Of a DNA stretch of 64,000 nt, positions 44,026 to 54,390 are shown piece after piece. The notes below the pieces were generated by a model. That model saw only the letters and a list, made by a program, of their open reading frames with translations. It had not been told where the DNA came from and did not search any database. The stretch comes from Chinchilla lanigera (lineage: Eukaryota > Chordata > Mammalia > Rodentia > Chinchillidae): positions 8,628,746 to 8,692,745 of the forward strand of contig NW_004955476.1 of assembly GCF_000276665.1 (NCBI RefSeq). The letters run 5' to 3'. The first letter of the stretch is position 1. The number at the start of each line of letters is the position of its first letter. The translations under genes were made by a program, and so were the position numbers.

Positions 44026-46594
44026 ATTTATGAAGCTAAGGCAGGATGGTGTCTGGAAAGGCCAGGCTCAGGACCTGGGTGGAGAGATTCTGCGTTCTCC
44101 TTCCCACCACCACAGTCTACAGAGAAAGAGCTGGAGGTAAAAGGAAGAGGAACCATGTGCAGGAATCATCCTACTTTTCTAGAATGTTAGCCCTTTGTAC
44201 CATTTTAAAATATGGAGGAATAAGAGATTTTTTTTTTTAAAGAAGGAGCTAAAATAGAAGCAGGTTAAAATGTCTTTATACTCACAGATATTATAATTAA
44301 CGCAAATTTATTTCTAAGTGGTTCCAATTTAAAACAAATCTTTGTTTCACTTTTTACAAGTTGGAGCAGATTGTTCATACTTTTTGTTTAAGGAGGTCAT
44401 GCTATCTTTAATAAGGACCATTTGGCTATGATGTACCTTTTGTGTCAGGAAATTCATTTTCAGAATTTTTAATACATTTGCTAAAACAGGCAGTTAAACT
44501 ACCCTCCATCCACTGAGATGCATCAAATTCTACCAGAAGGAGCCTCCTCACTGTAAAAGCTAAATCTCTTTCCCATCATGTTCATACTATTAAGCTATAT
44601 AGAATATTTCTTTAAAAGAAAAAAGAAAGCTGTTTTTCAATAAGGGTTCACAATGCCCCAGAGAAATGGAGTAGTTCTATCGTAATTTCTTATGCAAATT
44701 GGCCATTTACCCAGAGAAAAACAAGCAATTGGGTGAGCACCAGAACAGATATCTATATGCACGCCACGCAGCTAACCCAAGTCTGAGTCTTGGCGAATCT
44801 TGAAGAGTAGTTTCCTCTCAATACGGCCAGCGTGACTCTAGTCTTGGTTTCCTGTTTTACTGCCTCATTTTCAGTTGATTCTTTTCTTAAAAAAACAAAT
44901 CAGCTCTTCCCCCTGACTTAGAACCATATTCGTAGGGGAATTTTAAACTCTGGCAGGAGGTGCAATGTCCAGAGAGCTGGGGAGAGAGGTAGGGACCAGG
45001 AGTCACAATGGGGGCTAAGCAAAAGAAAGATTGTGCCCATCTTGAGCTGGCCACCCCATTCCTTCCCAGAAACGTGACATCTAATGAGTAATGTGGCCTG
45101 ATGTCTGTCTCTGAAGCAGACAAAGGGGATAGAAACTGGGCCAGCAAACAACACCACCACACGGATGGGTGTCCAGGGCCAGTCTTGTAACTCATTACCG
45201 CCCCAGGGTGAGAGAACAGAAGTGGATATGCTACTGCGGCCCCGTCCCTTAGGATACTGGCTGCATTTTCTTCACATTTGAGAAAATCATATATGTTTGA
45301 TGCAAATTTCCTACTGACTTGTGTAAGTACTGTTTTTCTTGTGGAAGGGTTATTGTGAGATAACCAAGTTCCTAAGCATCAATCCTGTCTCTAGTCTCAA
45401 TCAGAAGTTTTGAAGGGCCGTAAGAAAGAAATTCAACGTTAGACTTCTGTCAGACCAAGGGGAATGGAAGGAAAGCTCTCAGGGAGGTAGAGGCTCTCAC
45501 GTCTCTGGAATTCCAGCAGTTTCATATTTTTTGACCTGGAGGAAAGGAAAAGCAAATAAGAGAGGATAGAAAAAGTGGCAGGACCAGCTCCGGGACACAA
45601 CTATGTATCACACAAAGCAAAGAGGGAGCGATGGAGGCTTGAGGGGCAGGGTGTGGGGAGCAAGGACGTGGACTGGGATCCAAAGGAGACAGAAGCTCCC
45701 CACCACACCCCGAGAGGCAGGCAAAGCCCTCCAGTTTCACAAGTCACAGGATCGAGTGAGTTTTCAACAGGGCTGTGGACAGGGTCCACTCTGGCCACAC
45801 ATGGGACACAGATGAGGCAGGGCAGGCAGGGGCAGCTTGAAAACTAGAAACACAGCCACCCTTGTCTGCCTGCAGGCAGGGCACCTTTGTCAGATGAGTG
45901 GCGAAGTGCACTGTGGGGGGTGACATGAGGAGCTGGGTCTCCCTGTCCTGCAGAAGAAGCTCGAGGGAACAGGATGGTGTGCACCTGTGTCTTCACGAAA
46001 CACCAGCTGCAGTCCTGCTCAGCCGTCCCGAACCCACTCCGCACACACTTCTGTGCTCTGTGCAAAAGCTGCCGAGGTGCTCTCGCCCTTGTTCCTTATC
46101 CTCCACTTCCTGTTTCACCCCTCTGGCTCCTGATGCCACCGGGAGCTCCATCCTTTGGAGAACTCTGGCCCCGCCTGGTACAACTGTCAAACAGTCTCCA
46201 CCCTGCAGCTCCACACGTCTGAGACCTCAGCATGGCTCTGGGCTCAGGCACGGGATGGACTCGGTCCCTTCAACCACGCCTGCCTTCCTATATGCCCCTC
46301 TGCAAGGAGAACTGGGCAGTGGGTCATCTTGATGATGTCCTCCAAGAGCCTGCGCTGTAAATTCTTCAATCAGAACAGCCCAGATCAATTCCCACACCCT
46401 ATTAATTGGGGCTAAGGCAGCCACCTAGACATCTCTTAAATCCACTCTGTGTTCTCCATCACATAGTCCAGGCCCCATAAGATCTTATCTTTATTTGTGC
46501 AGCAGCCTCAGGTCTCTTCTCCCCTCCTCTGGTTTTGCACAGCACTTGCACAAATCTATTTTATGCAATACGATGAGATAATATTCCCGAAATA
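44026..46594. other. Unannotated intergenic sequence
   Basis: About 2.6 kb, AT-rich up to about 45.2 kb and more GC-rich at 45.5-46.4 kb. The GC-richer part carries ten or so overlapping frames on both strands up to 144 codons, none with domains. I regard these as composition effects and see no gene. Confidence 0.4.
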
Positions 46595-47000
46595 AAACCT
46601 GACCACATCACTGCTCTGCCAAAAATTCATGTGTAGCTTCCCTTGCTGTCAGGGTAGAGTCTGGGTACCTCACCGGTCCTGACTCATCCCTTCTGACCCC
46701 CAGCCTTTCCTGCAGCACCCTCTCTGCGCTCTCTCTCACTCCAACACTGCAGCCGCAGCAAAGCCCCAGGGCACTGGACACACCTGCAGATCTCTAGCTG
46801 CTGTGCTTAGCAGAGCTTTCTCCTTCCTCTTACCTACAGCGGGTAACTTCTACTTATCATTTTGGCTTCCAGAGTGCCTTTTGTGTTCCCACTAAATTGG
46901 GCCAGTGGCTCTCTCTATGTGACCCCAGCATTTTCCTTAGGTCTCTTCTGACATTTAATTGCATTGTACAATGATGGGTCCATTATACACATAGATCAAC
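46595..47000 (+). repeat. L2 LINE fragment
   Basis: The L2 3' order is visible: 'CTGACCACATCACTGCTCTG', 'CCAAAAATTCATGTGTAGCT', 'CTGTCAGGGTAGAGTCTGGG', 'CCCCCAGCCTTTCCTGCAGC' and a later 'TGTGACCCCAGCATTTTCCT'. Confidence 0.65.
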
Positions 47001-47794
47001 ACTCAACTCTAACCTCCGTGTCCAGCAGAGTCTAGCATGAGGCAGACAATTCTTGCATTTTGTGAAAGAAGCAAAGAATAGAGGGAAAAAAAGGGAGACT
47101 GGCTGGCCCTGTTGATTATATGATAAGAAAGCGTTGGGTTGCTTAGGTTGACTTCCTTCTTATTACCAAAAAAAAAAAAAAAGGCTGGGGCCACTGTACC
47201 TCCAGACCCAGCCAACCACACCTCCTTCACGCTGTTGCTGGCATGAGCCCTTTGCAGCACGAAGGCAGATAAGCCAGATAACACGTCTGCCTTGATCCAG
47301 AGGTTGGCACACAGCACGCTGTCACCTTAATGCCACTGGCCCAGCTGTGCGGGGGTCCGAGAGAAGAAGTGGGCACTGTCATTGGTTCCTGTGTGCTCAC
47401 CTGCTTCCCAGGCAGTATCCACTGATGATGAACTCTGACACACGTGTGACACAGTTTTTGGAATATGCCGCTGAATAGTGTCAGGGAGAGGAGGAGCAGC
47501 AGGAGGAGAGAGAGGGAGAGAGAGAGATTTCACTTTCTACCACAGAAAGTCATTCAGGTAAACGCATAAATAACAAAGGACAAGAACTCAGGTGTGTGCA
47601 GGTGAATTATCCCTCAGACTCATTTCAAACTACAGTGGATGAAAACTGGAAAAGTGTCCCCAGCTCCCTAAAAAACCCCTGGGAAACCAGAGAGAAAAAC
47701 ATGTCATTCCGTATTTCTCTTCCTCCTCTCTCACAGGGTGAATGCCATTTGAGAATAAGCCTTGCACACTCAGTGACAACACGTGGAAATCTGA
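47001..47794. other. Unannotated intergenic sequence
   Basis: An A run of about 15 lies at 47168-47182 and a GAGA patch at 47495-47527. No gene or retroposon recognised. Confidence 0.4.
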
Positions 47795-47885
47795 CACTTG
47801 AAGTGGGTTCATTTATTTGGCAATGTACTGAGCGCCTACTGTGTGGTGGACATTACATTAGGTTCTAAGGAAGTAGCGGTGAAAA
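47795..47885 (+). repeat. L2 LINE fragment
   Basis: 'ATGTACTGAGCGCCTACTGT' and 'GTGGTGGACATTACATTAGG' correspond to 'tttactgagcacctactatgtgccaggcact'. Confidence 0.55.
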
Positions 47886-48035
47886 GGTGTGTGAAACACG
47901 TATCTAAACGGAGCTCAAGTGTACTACCTAGCGTATCGGATGGAAATAAGTGATATAGAAAAGAGGAAAAAGGGAGGATATAAAGTGTTGGAGAAAAAGA
48001 AGGTTGTAGTTTTGAAAAGATAGATAAAGTGAGTT

Positions 48036-48208
48036 TACACTGGAAGCTATAAAAATAAACATTGATTTCTTACATTTCTGGAGGTTAGAGATTCCAAGGT
48101 TCTTTGCGCATGTGAAACACTTCGTCCATAGACTGCAATTCCTCCCTGGGTCTTCACTGACAGAAAACGTAGGAGAGTGTTCTCTCAGCTCCAACTCTTA
48201 AAGGGCAC
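48036..48208 (-). repeat. MaLR LTR (MST/MLT1), outer piece left
   Basis: Inverted LTR: 'TGATTTCTTACATTTCTGGA', 'GGTTAGAGATTCCAAGGTTC' and 'CTCCAACTCTTAAAGGGCAC'. It is interrupted by younger LTRs; its other half appears at about 48960-49052. Confidence 0.6.
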
Positions 48209-48512
48209 TGTCTTAGTCATGTTCTCATCACTGGGACACGATACCCGGTGCCACAACCTGAAGGAGGAAAGGTTTATTTTGGCTGACCCTAACAGTCCAT
48301 AGTCCAGAGCCTCCCACACAGGATGGCCCGAGGGGAGGGGCCAGGTCGGGGAAAGCTGCTCACATCATGGCAGCCAGGAAGCAGAGCGCCAAGGAAAGAG
48401 CAATGCACACTACCAGGCCCCGTCCCCATGACGCCCCTTTTCTAACCAGGCCTCACCTCTTAACACTAAACCAGCTTGAGCACCCTAGTAACCCAGTCAC
48501 CTTCCATGAGCC
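48209..48512 (-). repeat. MaLR LTR (rodent ORR1/MT-like), middle layer
   Basis: Begins 'TGTCTTAGTCATGTTCTCAT' on the plus strand, then 'GGAGGAAAGGTTTATTTTGG', 'CATCATGGCAGCCAGGAAGC' and 'CCTCACCTCTTAACACTAAA', in the inverted order of a rodent MaLR LTR. It is cut on the right by the next LTR, and its right-hand remainder may continue past 48916. Confidence 0.65.
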
Positions 48513-48911
48513 TGTCTTGGTTACTTTTCTCTCGTTGTTCAGACAAAATACCCAACGCCCAAAATGAAGGAAGGAAAGGTTTATTTAGCTCACAGTTTGT
48601 GGAGGTTTCAGCCCATACTTGGCTGGCTCCAAGGCAGAAGGTAGCAAAGCAACAAGAGCAAAGGGGGAATGGCAGCCGAACAGCAGTGCAGCCAGAGCAA
48701 AAGGGGGAAATGGCGGCAAGCAGCTTCTTTCCCTGCCTTACTTTGTAAACAGGCTGCCACCACCTAAGGGGCATGTAGCTCTCACATAATCTCCATGCCT
48801 TCCTCTTCCACAGGCTCAGGATGTATACAAAGTAAGCACCCTGGCTTCCTGCTGAGTCACGTAGCCAAACCTCTAGGCTCCCCAAGTTGACACAATGTTT
48901 CAACCATAACA
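48513..48911 (-). mobile_element. Solo MaLR-type LTR with 5-bp target duplication, innermost
   Basis: A 399-bp LTR bounded by TG at the left ('TGTCTTGGTTACTTTTC') and CA at the right ('TTTCAACCATAACA'). It is flanked by the 5-bp repeat GAGCC at 48508-48512 and 48912-48916. The plus strand shows 'GGAAGGAAAGGTTTATTTAG' and 'CTCACAGTTTGTGGAGG', the inverted LTR polyadenylation side. Perfect ends and duplication make it the youngest LTR here. A 145-codon frame inside is incidental. Confidence 0.85.
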
Positions 48912-48916
48912 GAGCC

Positions 48917-49052
48917 CTACCTTGAGGGACATCTAGATATAGACTGTGACCAGCATTTACTCTATATGTGAGGTCTCCACCCTTGCAATCTGACCACCTC
49001 CCAAGGCTTCACCTCCAGACATCATCACACTTGAGACTTGAATTTTGACAGA
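48917..49052 (-). repeat. MaLR LTR, outer piece right
   Basis: Contains 'CTGACCACCTCCCAAGGCTT', 'CACCTCCAGACATCATCACA' and 'CTTGAATTTTGACAGACGAG', the inverted 5' half of an MST/MLT1 LTR that completes 48036-48208. The first 40 bp may belong to the middle-layer LTR. Confidence 0.6.
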
Positions 49053-50088
49053 CGAGCTTGAGGAAGATACAACACAAACACTCTGTTTGCCCCAGAAGGA
49101 CTTCCTTAGGAGATATCGGACTTTCACTACTTTCAGTCACTCTTTCTTCAAACTTCATTTACAATTTCTCCAAATATCTTTCTTCATCCTTCTCTTCACC
49201 CACTCTGGAACCCAAACTACTTATATATTGGGGATCTTAAATATCACACTCCTCTCTGTTTATCACATTGAATCAATTCAGTTGATCTGTCAAGTGTGCT
49301 GACACATTTATCCTTCCCCTTCTGCTGGAAAGAACTTCTGATTTTTACAATTTCAGATACTATGTTTCTGCACTCCTGAACCATGGGAGTATTTTTGTGT
49401 GTTTATAATTTCTGTTTCTCTGCTGGTACTTTCTTCTCCTTCCTCATTCACACCTTTTCTTTTCCAACCTTGCACATACTTACAGTAGCTGATTTGCATC
49501 CTTTGCCTACCAACGGCAACATCTGGGTCACCCTGGGGTCAGTCTGCATGGAATGCTTTGGCTTTCAGAAAAAGCCACACTATCTGTTTATTCATACACC
49601 CAAAACTTTTCAGTTCTAACCTGGACATTAGGAATGATGTGCTCTAGAGATCTTGAAATGGTTCCTGAAAAAAATCCTGACTTGTTTGCAGCAGGCCTTT
49701 CCTTGGACCATGTGTAGACCATGAGTTCTGTCTCCACTGCAGGTCAATTCTCAGTGTGATTCTTTCAGAGTTCGCTAGGATGCTGGCAAGATGCCCAACG
49801 CTTGCATATGTTTCAGAGCCTATTTAGAGACTTTGACAGTTTACTCCTAGAATTTTGACATCTCCTCCTTCTCTGTTGTGGTTGTTCTGGGATTTCCCAG
49901 AGTGAGTGTGGTCTCTCCCAAACCAGTGAGACTATGAGCTTCATAGCAGAGATTTGCTTACTCTTTATCCTCAGAATAAAAGTTGTAAAAACTAGGAATT
50001 CATCCCGTGCTTTTCTTCTTCCAAGCATACCTCCTTCCATACCTGCCCGTTTGTTCCCATGTGGTCATGTTCCAGCACCTTCAAGCAA

Positions 50089-50090
<2 letters not shown>
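49053..50090. other. Unannotated intergenic sequence
   Basis: Pyrimidine-rich around 49100-49480. No gene or repeat recognised. Confidence 0.4.

Positions 50091-50164
<74 letters not shown>
50091..50164. repeat. Compound (TG)n(AG)n microsatellite
   Basis: About 17 TG units run directly into about 20 AG units. Frames across it encode Val/Cys, Arg/Glu, Ser/Leu and His/Thr repeats and are artefacts. Confidence 0.97.
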
Positions 50165-50166
<2 letters not shown>

Positions 50167-50389
50167 AATATTTTCATTTTTATCTACAGTAAGACTGATC
50201 TGAAAGGAACTACTGGTAGCAGTTGGTAGCATACCCGCTAAAAAGTGATTGCAAAAAAGCATGAAGAAGAAGAGCTAGCCACAGAAAGTTCTATGCAGAG
50301 AGCATTTCTGTTAGACAAGACTTATGACATGAGAAAAGACCTAGCAGGACTTGTTCAGTGTGTTTAGGGGTGGCATGAAGGTCAGTATG

Positions 50390-50790
50390 GTTAGAATGGA
50401 AAGAAGGAGACAGAAAGACAGTGCGTGGTCAGAGAGAGCATAATCAGGTTGTGTTAAGCCATCCAGCCACTAAAAGGTCCCTGGATTTTTTATTTTCATG
50501 TAGGAAGCCACGGGAAAGTTTTAAACAGCCTTTGTCTTTCAATGAATCCTCCAAGGCTAGCAGAGTAAAGAATGGCAGCAAAGATACCATTTAGGAGGTT
50601 CCTCCAAGACCTACATGAGGTAGCCATGGCTTGGACCAACCATCCTGGCAGCGCTAGAGATGGTGAGACAGTGTTTGCATGTACCTGAGGTCAGAGGAAA
50701 AGGGTTTGCCTAGAAATTAGAATTGAAGTGGGAAGTAGAGGGATGATTCCAAGGTTTTCCAGTGGAGAAACAAAAATTAAGTAGGAAAAA
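50390..50790 (+). repeat. Ancient mammalian repeat, family uncertain
   Basis: The order 'TCAGAGAGAGCATAATCAGG', 'AAAAGGTCCCTGGATTTTTT', 'GTAGGAAGCCACGGGAAAGT', 'TTTAAACAGCC', 'TAGCCATGGCTTGGACCAAC' and 'AGAGATGGTGAGACAGTG' matches a widespread mammalian repeat pattern ('ggagtttggattttattc ... gggaagccattggagggtttt'). I cannot name its family with certainty. Confidence 0.45.
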
Positions 50791-51180
50791 ATCAATAGGG
50801 TTTCAGACACTTAATTTTGATATGTTTGGTATACATTCCAATAGGACTATCAGGAAGGAAACTGGATTCAAAACTAGAGTTAAGGGAAAAGGTGAATGGT
50901 ATAGGTATAATTAGTAAATGATTTCCAGGACAACAGTATTGCAAGTCAAGATAAGACATGCAAAGTCATCAAGCACTTTGTCTAACTAGAAAAGAGCAAA
51001 GCTCCAAGGATGTTGTTCTAAGAATGATGATCTCAGAGGCCCTAGAAAGGTGGAGGAAACCCACAGAGAAACTGAGGTGACACCAGGGTATAGTGGGTGA
51101 ATAAGAAAAGGAGAGCCATAGAAGTCACAGGAAGAAGCGTCCAGTGTGTCTGAGCTCTGGATTAGAAGTCAGAGGAATGG
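50791..51180. other. Unannotated, possibly continuation of ancient repeat
   Basis: Purine-leaning, with no clear hallmark. Confidence 0.3.
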
Positions 51181-51224
51181 GGGTGAGGGTGAGGGTGAGG
51201 GTGAGGGTTTGGGTTAGGATTAGG
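51181..51224 (+). repeat. Telomere-like hexamer array (GGGTGA)4 + variants
   Basis: Seven hexamers: four GGGTGA, then GGGTTT, GGGTTA and GGATTA, then GG. GGGTTA is the vertebrate telomere unit in permuted register, and TGAGGG is a known telomere-proximal variant. Short interstitial telomeric sequences arise at repaired breaks or by slippage. Confidence 0.9.
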
Positions 51225-51869
51225 CCAATGACTGGCCACATATTAGTGGTGAAATCAGAAGTGAATGTTTCACCCCACTGAGTTTCAGTTCCTGCATGTA
51301 GAGAATGAAGGTATTAATTCTTACCCTTAAGAAATTGTACACATCGAATGAGATAACATACATGTGAGTACTTGGAAGAATCTTACTTTTTAGCAATTAG
51401 TACAAGAGAGAATCACAGTAGGAGAAGAAGACTGCTGTGTTGAGAAGATGCCTCTTTGTAAGTTGCGGTGCAGAGTTCCAGCAGAATAGTTCCAAGCTGC
51501 CGAGTAAAACAGACAGGATGAGGGTATGGTGGTAGGGTAGATCTGGGAGTTCCTAAATAAGAGCTTTTCATATGCATTATAATTACTTTTTCCAGATGAG
51601 TGAATCCATGGACTTACTTGAATTCTCTTAGAAACTTGTGAAGGACTGTTTTCCAAACCAGTGACAATAGGGTTGAGACAGAGGTATGCTATGAAACTCT
51701 GGAGAAGCCCTAGTAACTACTAACCTGTATAAAATGCCTAGACATAGTGGGCTCCCAAGGTACATTAGGCTTCTGGTTCTTCCATCTTCCCCCTTTACTT
51801 ACTGTGTGCCCAGTGTCATCACAGAGGTCCTAAGTCAAAAGTGTCAGCCCTGGACGTACAGCCTAGGTA
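51225..51869. other. Unannotated intergenic sequence
   Basis: No gene or repeat family recognised. Confidence 0.4.
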
Positions 51870-51985
51870 ATATGGAAGCTCTGCTTCTTTATTTGTGACC
51901 TTGGGCAAATTATTGAACAATACTGGGCCCCAGTTTCTTCGTCTGCAAAATAGAAACAATAATATATTCATTGTTAAGTATTCAG
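51870..51985 (+). repeat. MIR SINE fragment
   Basis: 'CTTTATTTGTGACCTTGGGC', 'AAATTATTGAACAATACTGG', 'CCCCAGTTTCTTCGTCTGCA' and 'AAATAGAAACAATAATA' follow the MIR core and 3' part. Confidence 0.8.
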
Positions 51986-52624
51986 GAAGTATACCTTAAT
52001 GAAAGTTGAGTTCACCACAACTTATAAAGGGTTAAACAGGAGACTGCATGTTAGGTGACATTCTGGTGTGGAGTAAATGCTCATTATTTCCAACCAACAT
52101 CATCATTCCTGGCATCACATTTGCCAGAGTACTGCATAAAGAATTAACTCAGAGGATGGTTCTGTCAATCAGCCTGAAAAGTGATGTACATGGAATTAAT
52201 TGAGTCCTAAGTAACTAAGGAAATAATGACTGAATAGGACACGATCCTCCTTAATAAAGATTTCACATTGTTGTTGAAATTATTTCAGAAAATGAGGTTC
52301 ATTTTCCATTCCTCACATCTCACTTCAAGAAGTACTGAGCTCTGGCTTCAAAAATGTCACTCTGCTTCATAATGTAACGCCATTTGCTGCACTAAAGTAA
52401 TCAAGCTTGAGTCACAGCAGGAACAGTGCATCATCCGGGCCCTTGTGTCTTCTCCTAAAGGAGGACACAGAGGCAGAGCTCCTCAAATTATAGCTGAGAA
52501 TAACGGCAACTTGAGACAGGAAGGAAGGAGAGAAGGAAGGAAATAGAGAAAGTGAGAGAAGATTACAACAGAGGATTACAAGATTCTCTCTGTATCAACT
52601 ATTTTTACTCCAGTGCAGACAGAA
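51986..52624. other. Unannotated intergenic sequence
   Basis: A GGAA-type patch lies at 52518-52548. No gene or family recognised. Confidence 0.4.
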
Positions 52625-52725
52625 CATTTGAAATGTAGATTTTGATGTCAGACAAACATGGGTTTAGATTTTGATCCTGTTGCTTGCTAATGGTGAAACC
52701 TTCCACAGTTTGCTTAGCTACCGTG
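52625..52725 (+). repeat. MIR SINE fragment
   Basis: 'TGATGTCAGACAAACATGGG', 'TTTAGATTTTGATCCTGTTG' and 'CTTGCTAATGGTGAAACCTT' follow the 5' half of MIR. Confidence 0.6.
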
Positions 52726-52739
52726 TGGCGAGGTGCCTG

Positions 52740-53187
52740 TAGTCCATCGAAGCTCTATCCTCTTCTTCCGTAAGGCAAAGCTTTTGTTGGAAACCAGCTG
52801 CACAGCCGGCCACTGAATTTGGGGGCTTTGATCAAATCTAGAAAAGGCCATGTGAAAGAATTCCAGCCAACAGAACATGGGAACAATTGATAGATGTCAT
52901 GGCCCATAAAATCGCCCACAGCATCTGGTCTGCTCTCTCCCTCATCTTCCAGTTGGCTGTTGATGTTCAAGGCCACCCCAGCGTACCTGTGTCAAAGAAG
53001 ATGGACACTCTCTTGGCCCAGGCCTCTAAAGGACTGTGTGCTTCCTACCCCAACTCAGCATGCCCACTGCCAACACCTCTTCCTGACATTTCACTCTGGA
53101 AGGATGAAAAATAAACTCTAGTAGAGGACAACATTGACATTCAGGTTACCTGTTAGGGCATTTAGTATTACCTTAACTAATACCCAG
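52740..53187 (+). repeat. Probable LTR of MaLR/ERVL group
   Basis: The 3' end 'GGAAGGATGAAAAATAAACT' then 'CTGTTAGGGCATTTAGTATT' and 'ACCTTAACTAATAC' matches the polyadenylation region and tail of old LTRs. The 5' body is too decayed to assign. Two near-identical-length 75-codon frames inside are incidental. Confidence 0.5.
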
Positions 53188-53345
53188 CTCAAGCCTAGCT
53201 TCTTCATCTGTAAGCTGCAGGAATAATAGTAGCTACTCAATGTTGTGGTGATTAAATAAAATGTGCCAGATAAAGCGCCTAGCTCAGTACCCAGAATCTA
53301 GTTCATGCTCAAAACATATTAGCCGCTGTACATTCTAAAACAGAG
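53188..53345 (+). repeat. MIR SINE, 3' half
   Basis: 'CTTCTTCATCTGTAAGCTGC', 'AGGAATAATAGTAGCTACTC', 'TGTTGTGGTGATTAAATAAA', 'AAAGCGCCTAGCTCAGTACC' and 'TCATGCTCAAAACATATTAG' follow the MIR 3' half closely. Confidence 0.85.
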
Positions 53346-54169
53346 TTTTGCTTTTAACTGCTTCTGAAACTGATGCATACACTCCTTTACAACTAGTCAC
53401 CTCTACAATAAGTTGGTCTCAAACCGAGTCTGAGTTCCTCCACTGCTGGTTTCTCCGCATTTAAAAATATGGTACAATTGTTGTTTCTGTTATAAATCAT
53501 CTGAATTCACTACCATCACCATATAATTATCCGATTTCACAGTGGTTGTTGTATACATCATGCCTCTTCCCACTGCAACAGTAACATGGTAGCAGTACAT
53601 GCCTTTTTACAGCAATGCTAACCAATGTCACTCATCCTTAAGAAGAACATTTTGTTTGTGAACAAAAGAAGTGATAAGCTATACAACCCCGCTGCAAGCA
53701 ATTATCTAAAACCAGCATACAACCTTCAGCAAGTCCTCTGAGTTATTTAAAAGATAAAGCTACACAAGAGATGCTACCTGAGATACCGCACTTCATTACT
53801 TATTAAATGCCACTGGATTTTTCAGTAGGTGCCTGTCAGGCAGCAGGAGGCAGATGAGCAAATCCTTTAGTCCTTGCCTGCTCTTGTTGGTACCTGGCTA
53901 ATGGTGCATGTGACTTTCCATGGCATGGGCCAGCAGAAGGCTCAGATGCACCTGCTGCCCCAGGCTGGGTGGGCAGAGGTGACGTTCAGTATATGGAGCT
54001 GTCCTCTAGTTGACCTTCCTCGGAAACCCTCCACAAGTGCCCAGTTGAACAGTTGGACAGACACATGCTCTCTCACACTACTTGACCTATTTTCCTAATC
54101 TCTCACCAAGAATGACACACAATTCTAAATGACAATGATACCATGATTGTCATTATTGTAATCACCACA
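53346..54169. other. Unannotated intergenic sequence
   Basis: No gene or repeat recognised. Confidence 0.4.
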
Positions 54170-54390
54170 GGAGAAGAGCAGCAACCTTATGGAGCATCTT
54201 CTGTGTATCTGGGCTGATTGCTTTGCACGTATTACCTTTGAAAAAATACCATGCCAAATCTTCAACAAGGACTATTCTGCCTATTGTAGATGTGAGGATC
54301 TGAGGCTCCATGTAGTTAAGTAGCTTCTAATAAAGAACAGGGCCAGAGTCGGAATCCAGCTCCGCTTTAAAACTCTTTTCCTTTCAGCTG
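54170..54390 (-). repeat. MIR SINE
   Basis: Inverted MIR: 'ATTGCTTTGCACGTATTACC', 'TTGTAGATGTGAGGATCTGA', 'GGCTCCATGTAGTTAAGTAG' and 'AGGGCCAGAGTCGGAATCCA'. Confidence 0.75.

Noticed and set aside
45522..46424. Cluster of about ten overlapping frames on both strands
   Set aside because: Explained by higher GC content and few stop codons; no single frame is favoured and no domain is visible.
48466..48903. 145-codon minus frame
   Set aside because: Lies almost wholly inside the 399-bp solo LTR, which does not encode protein.
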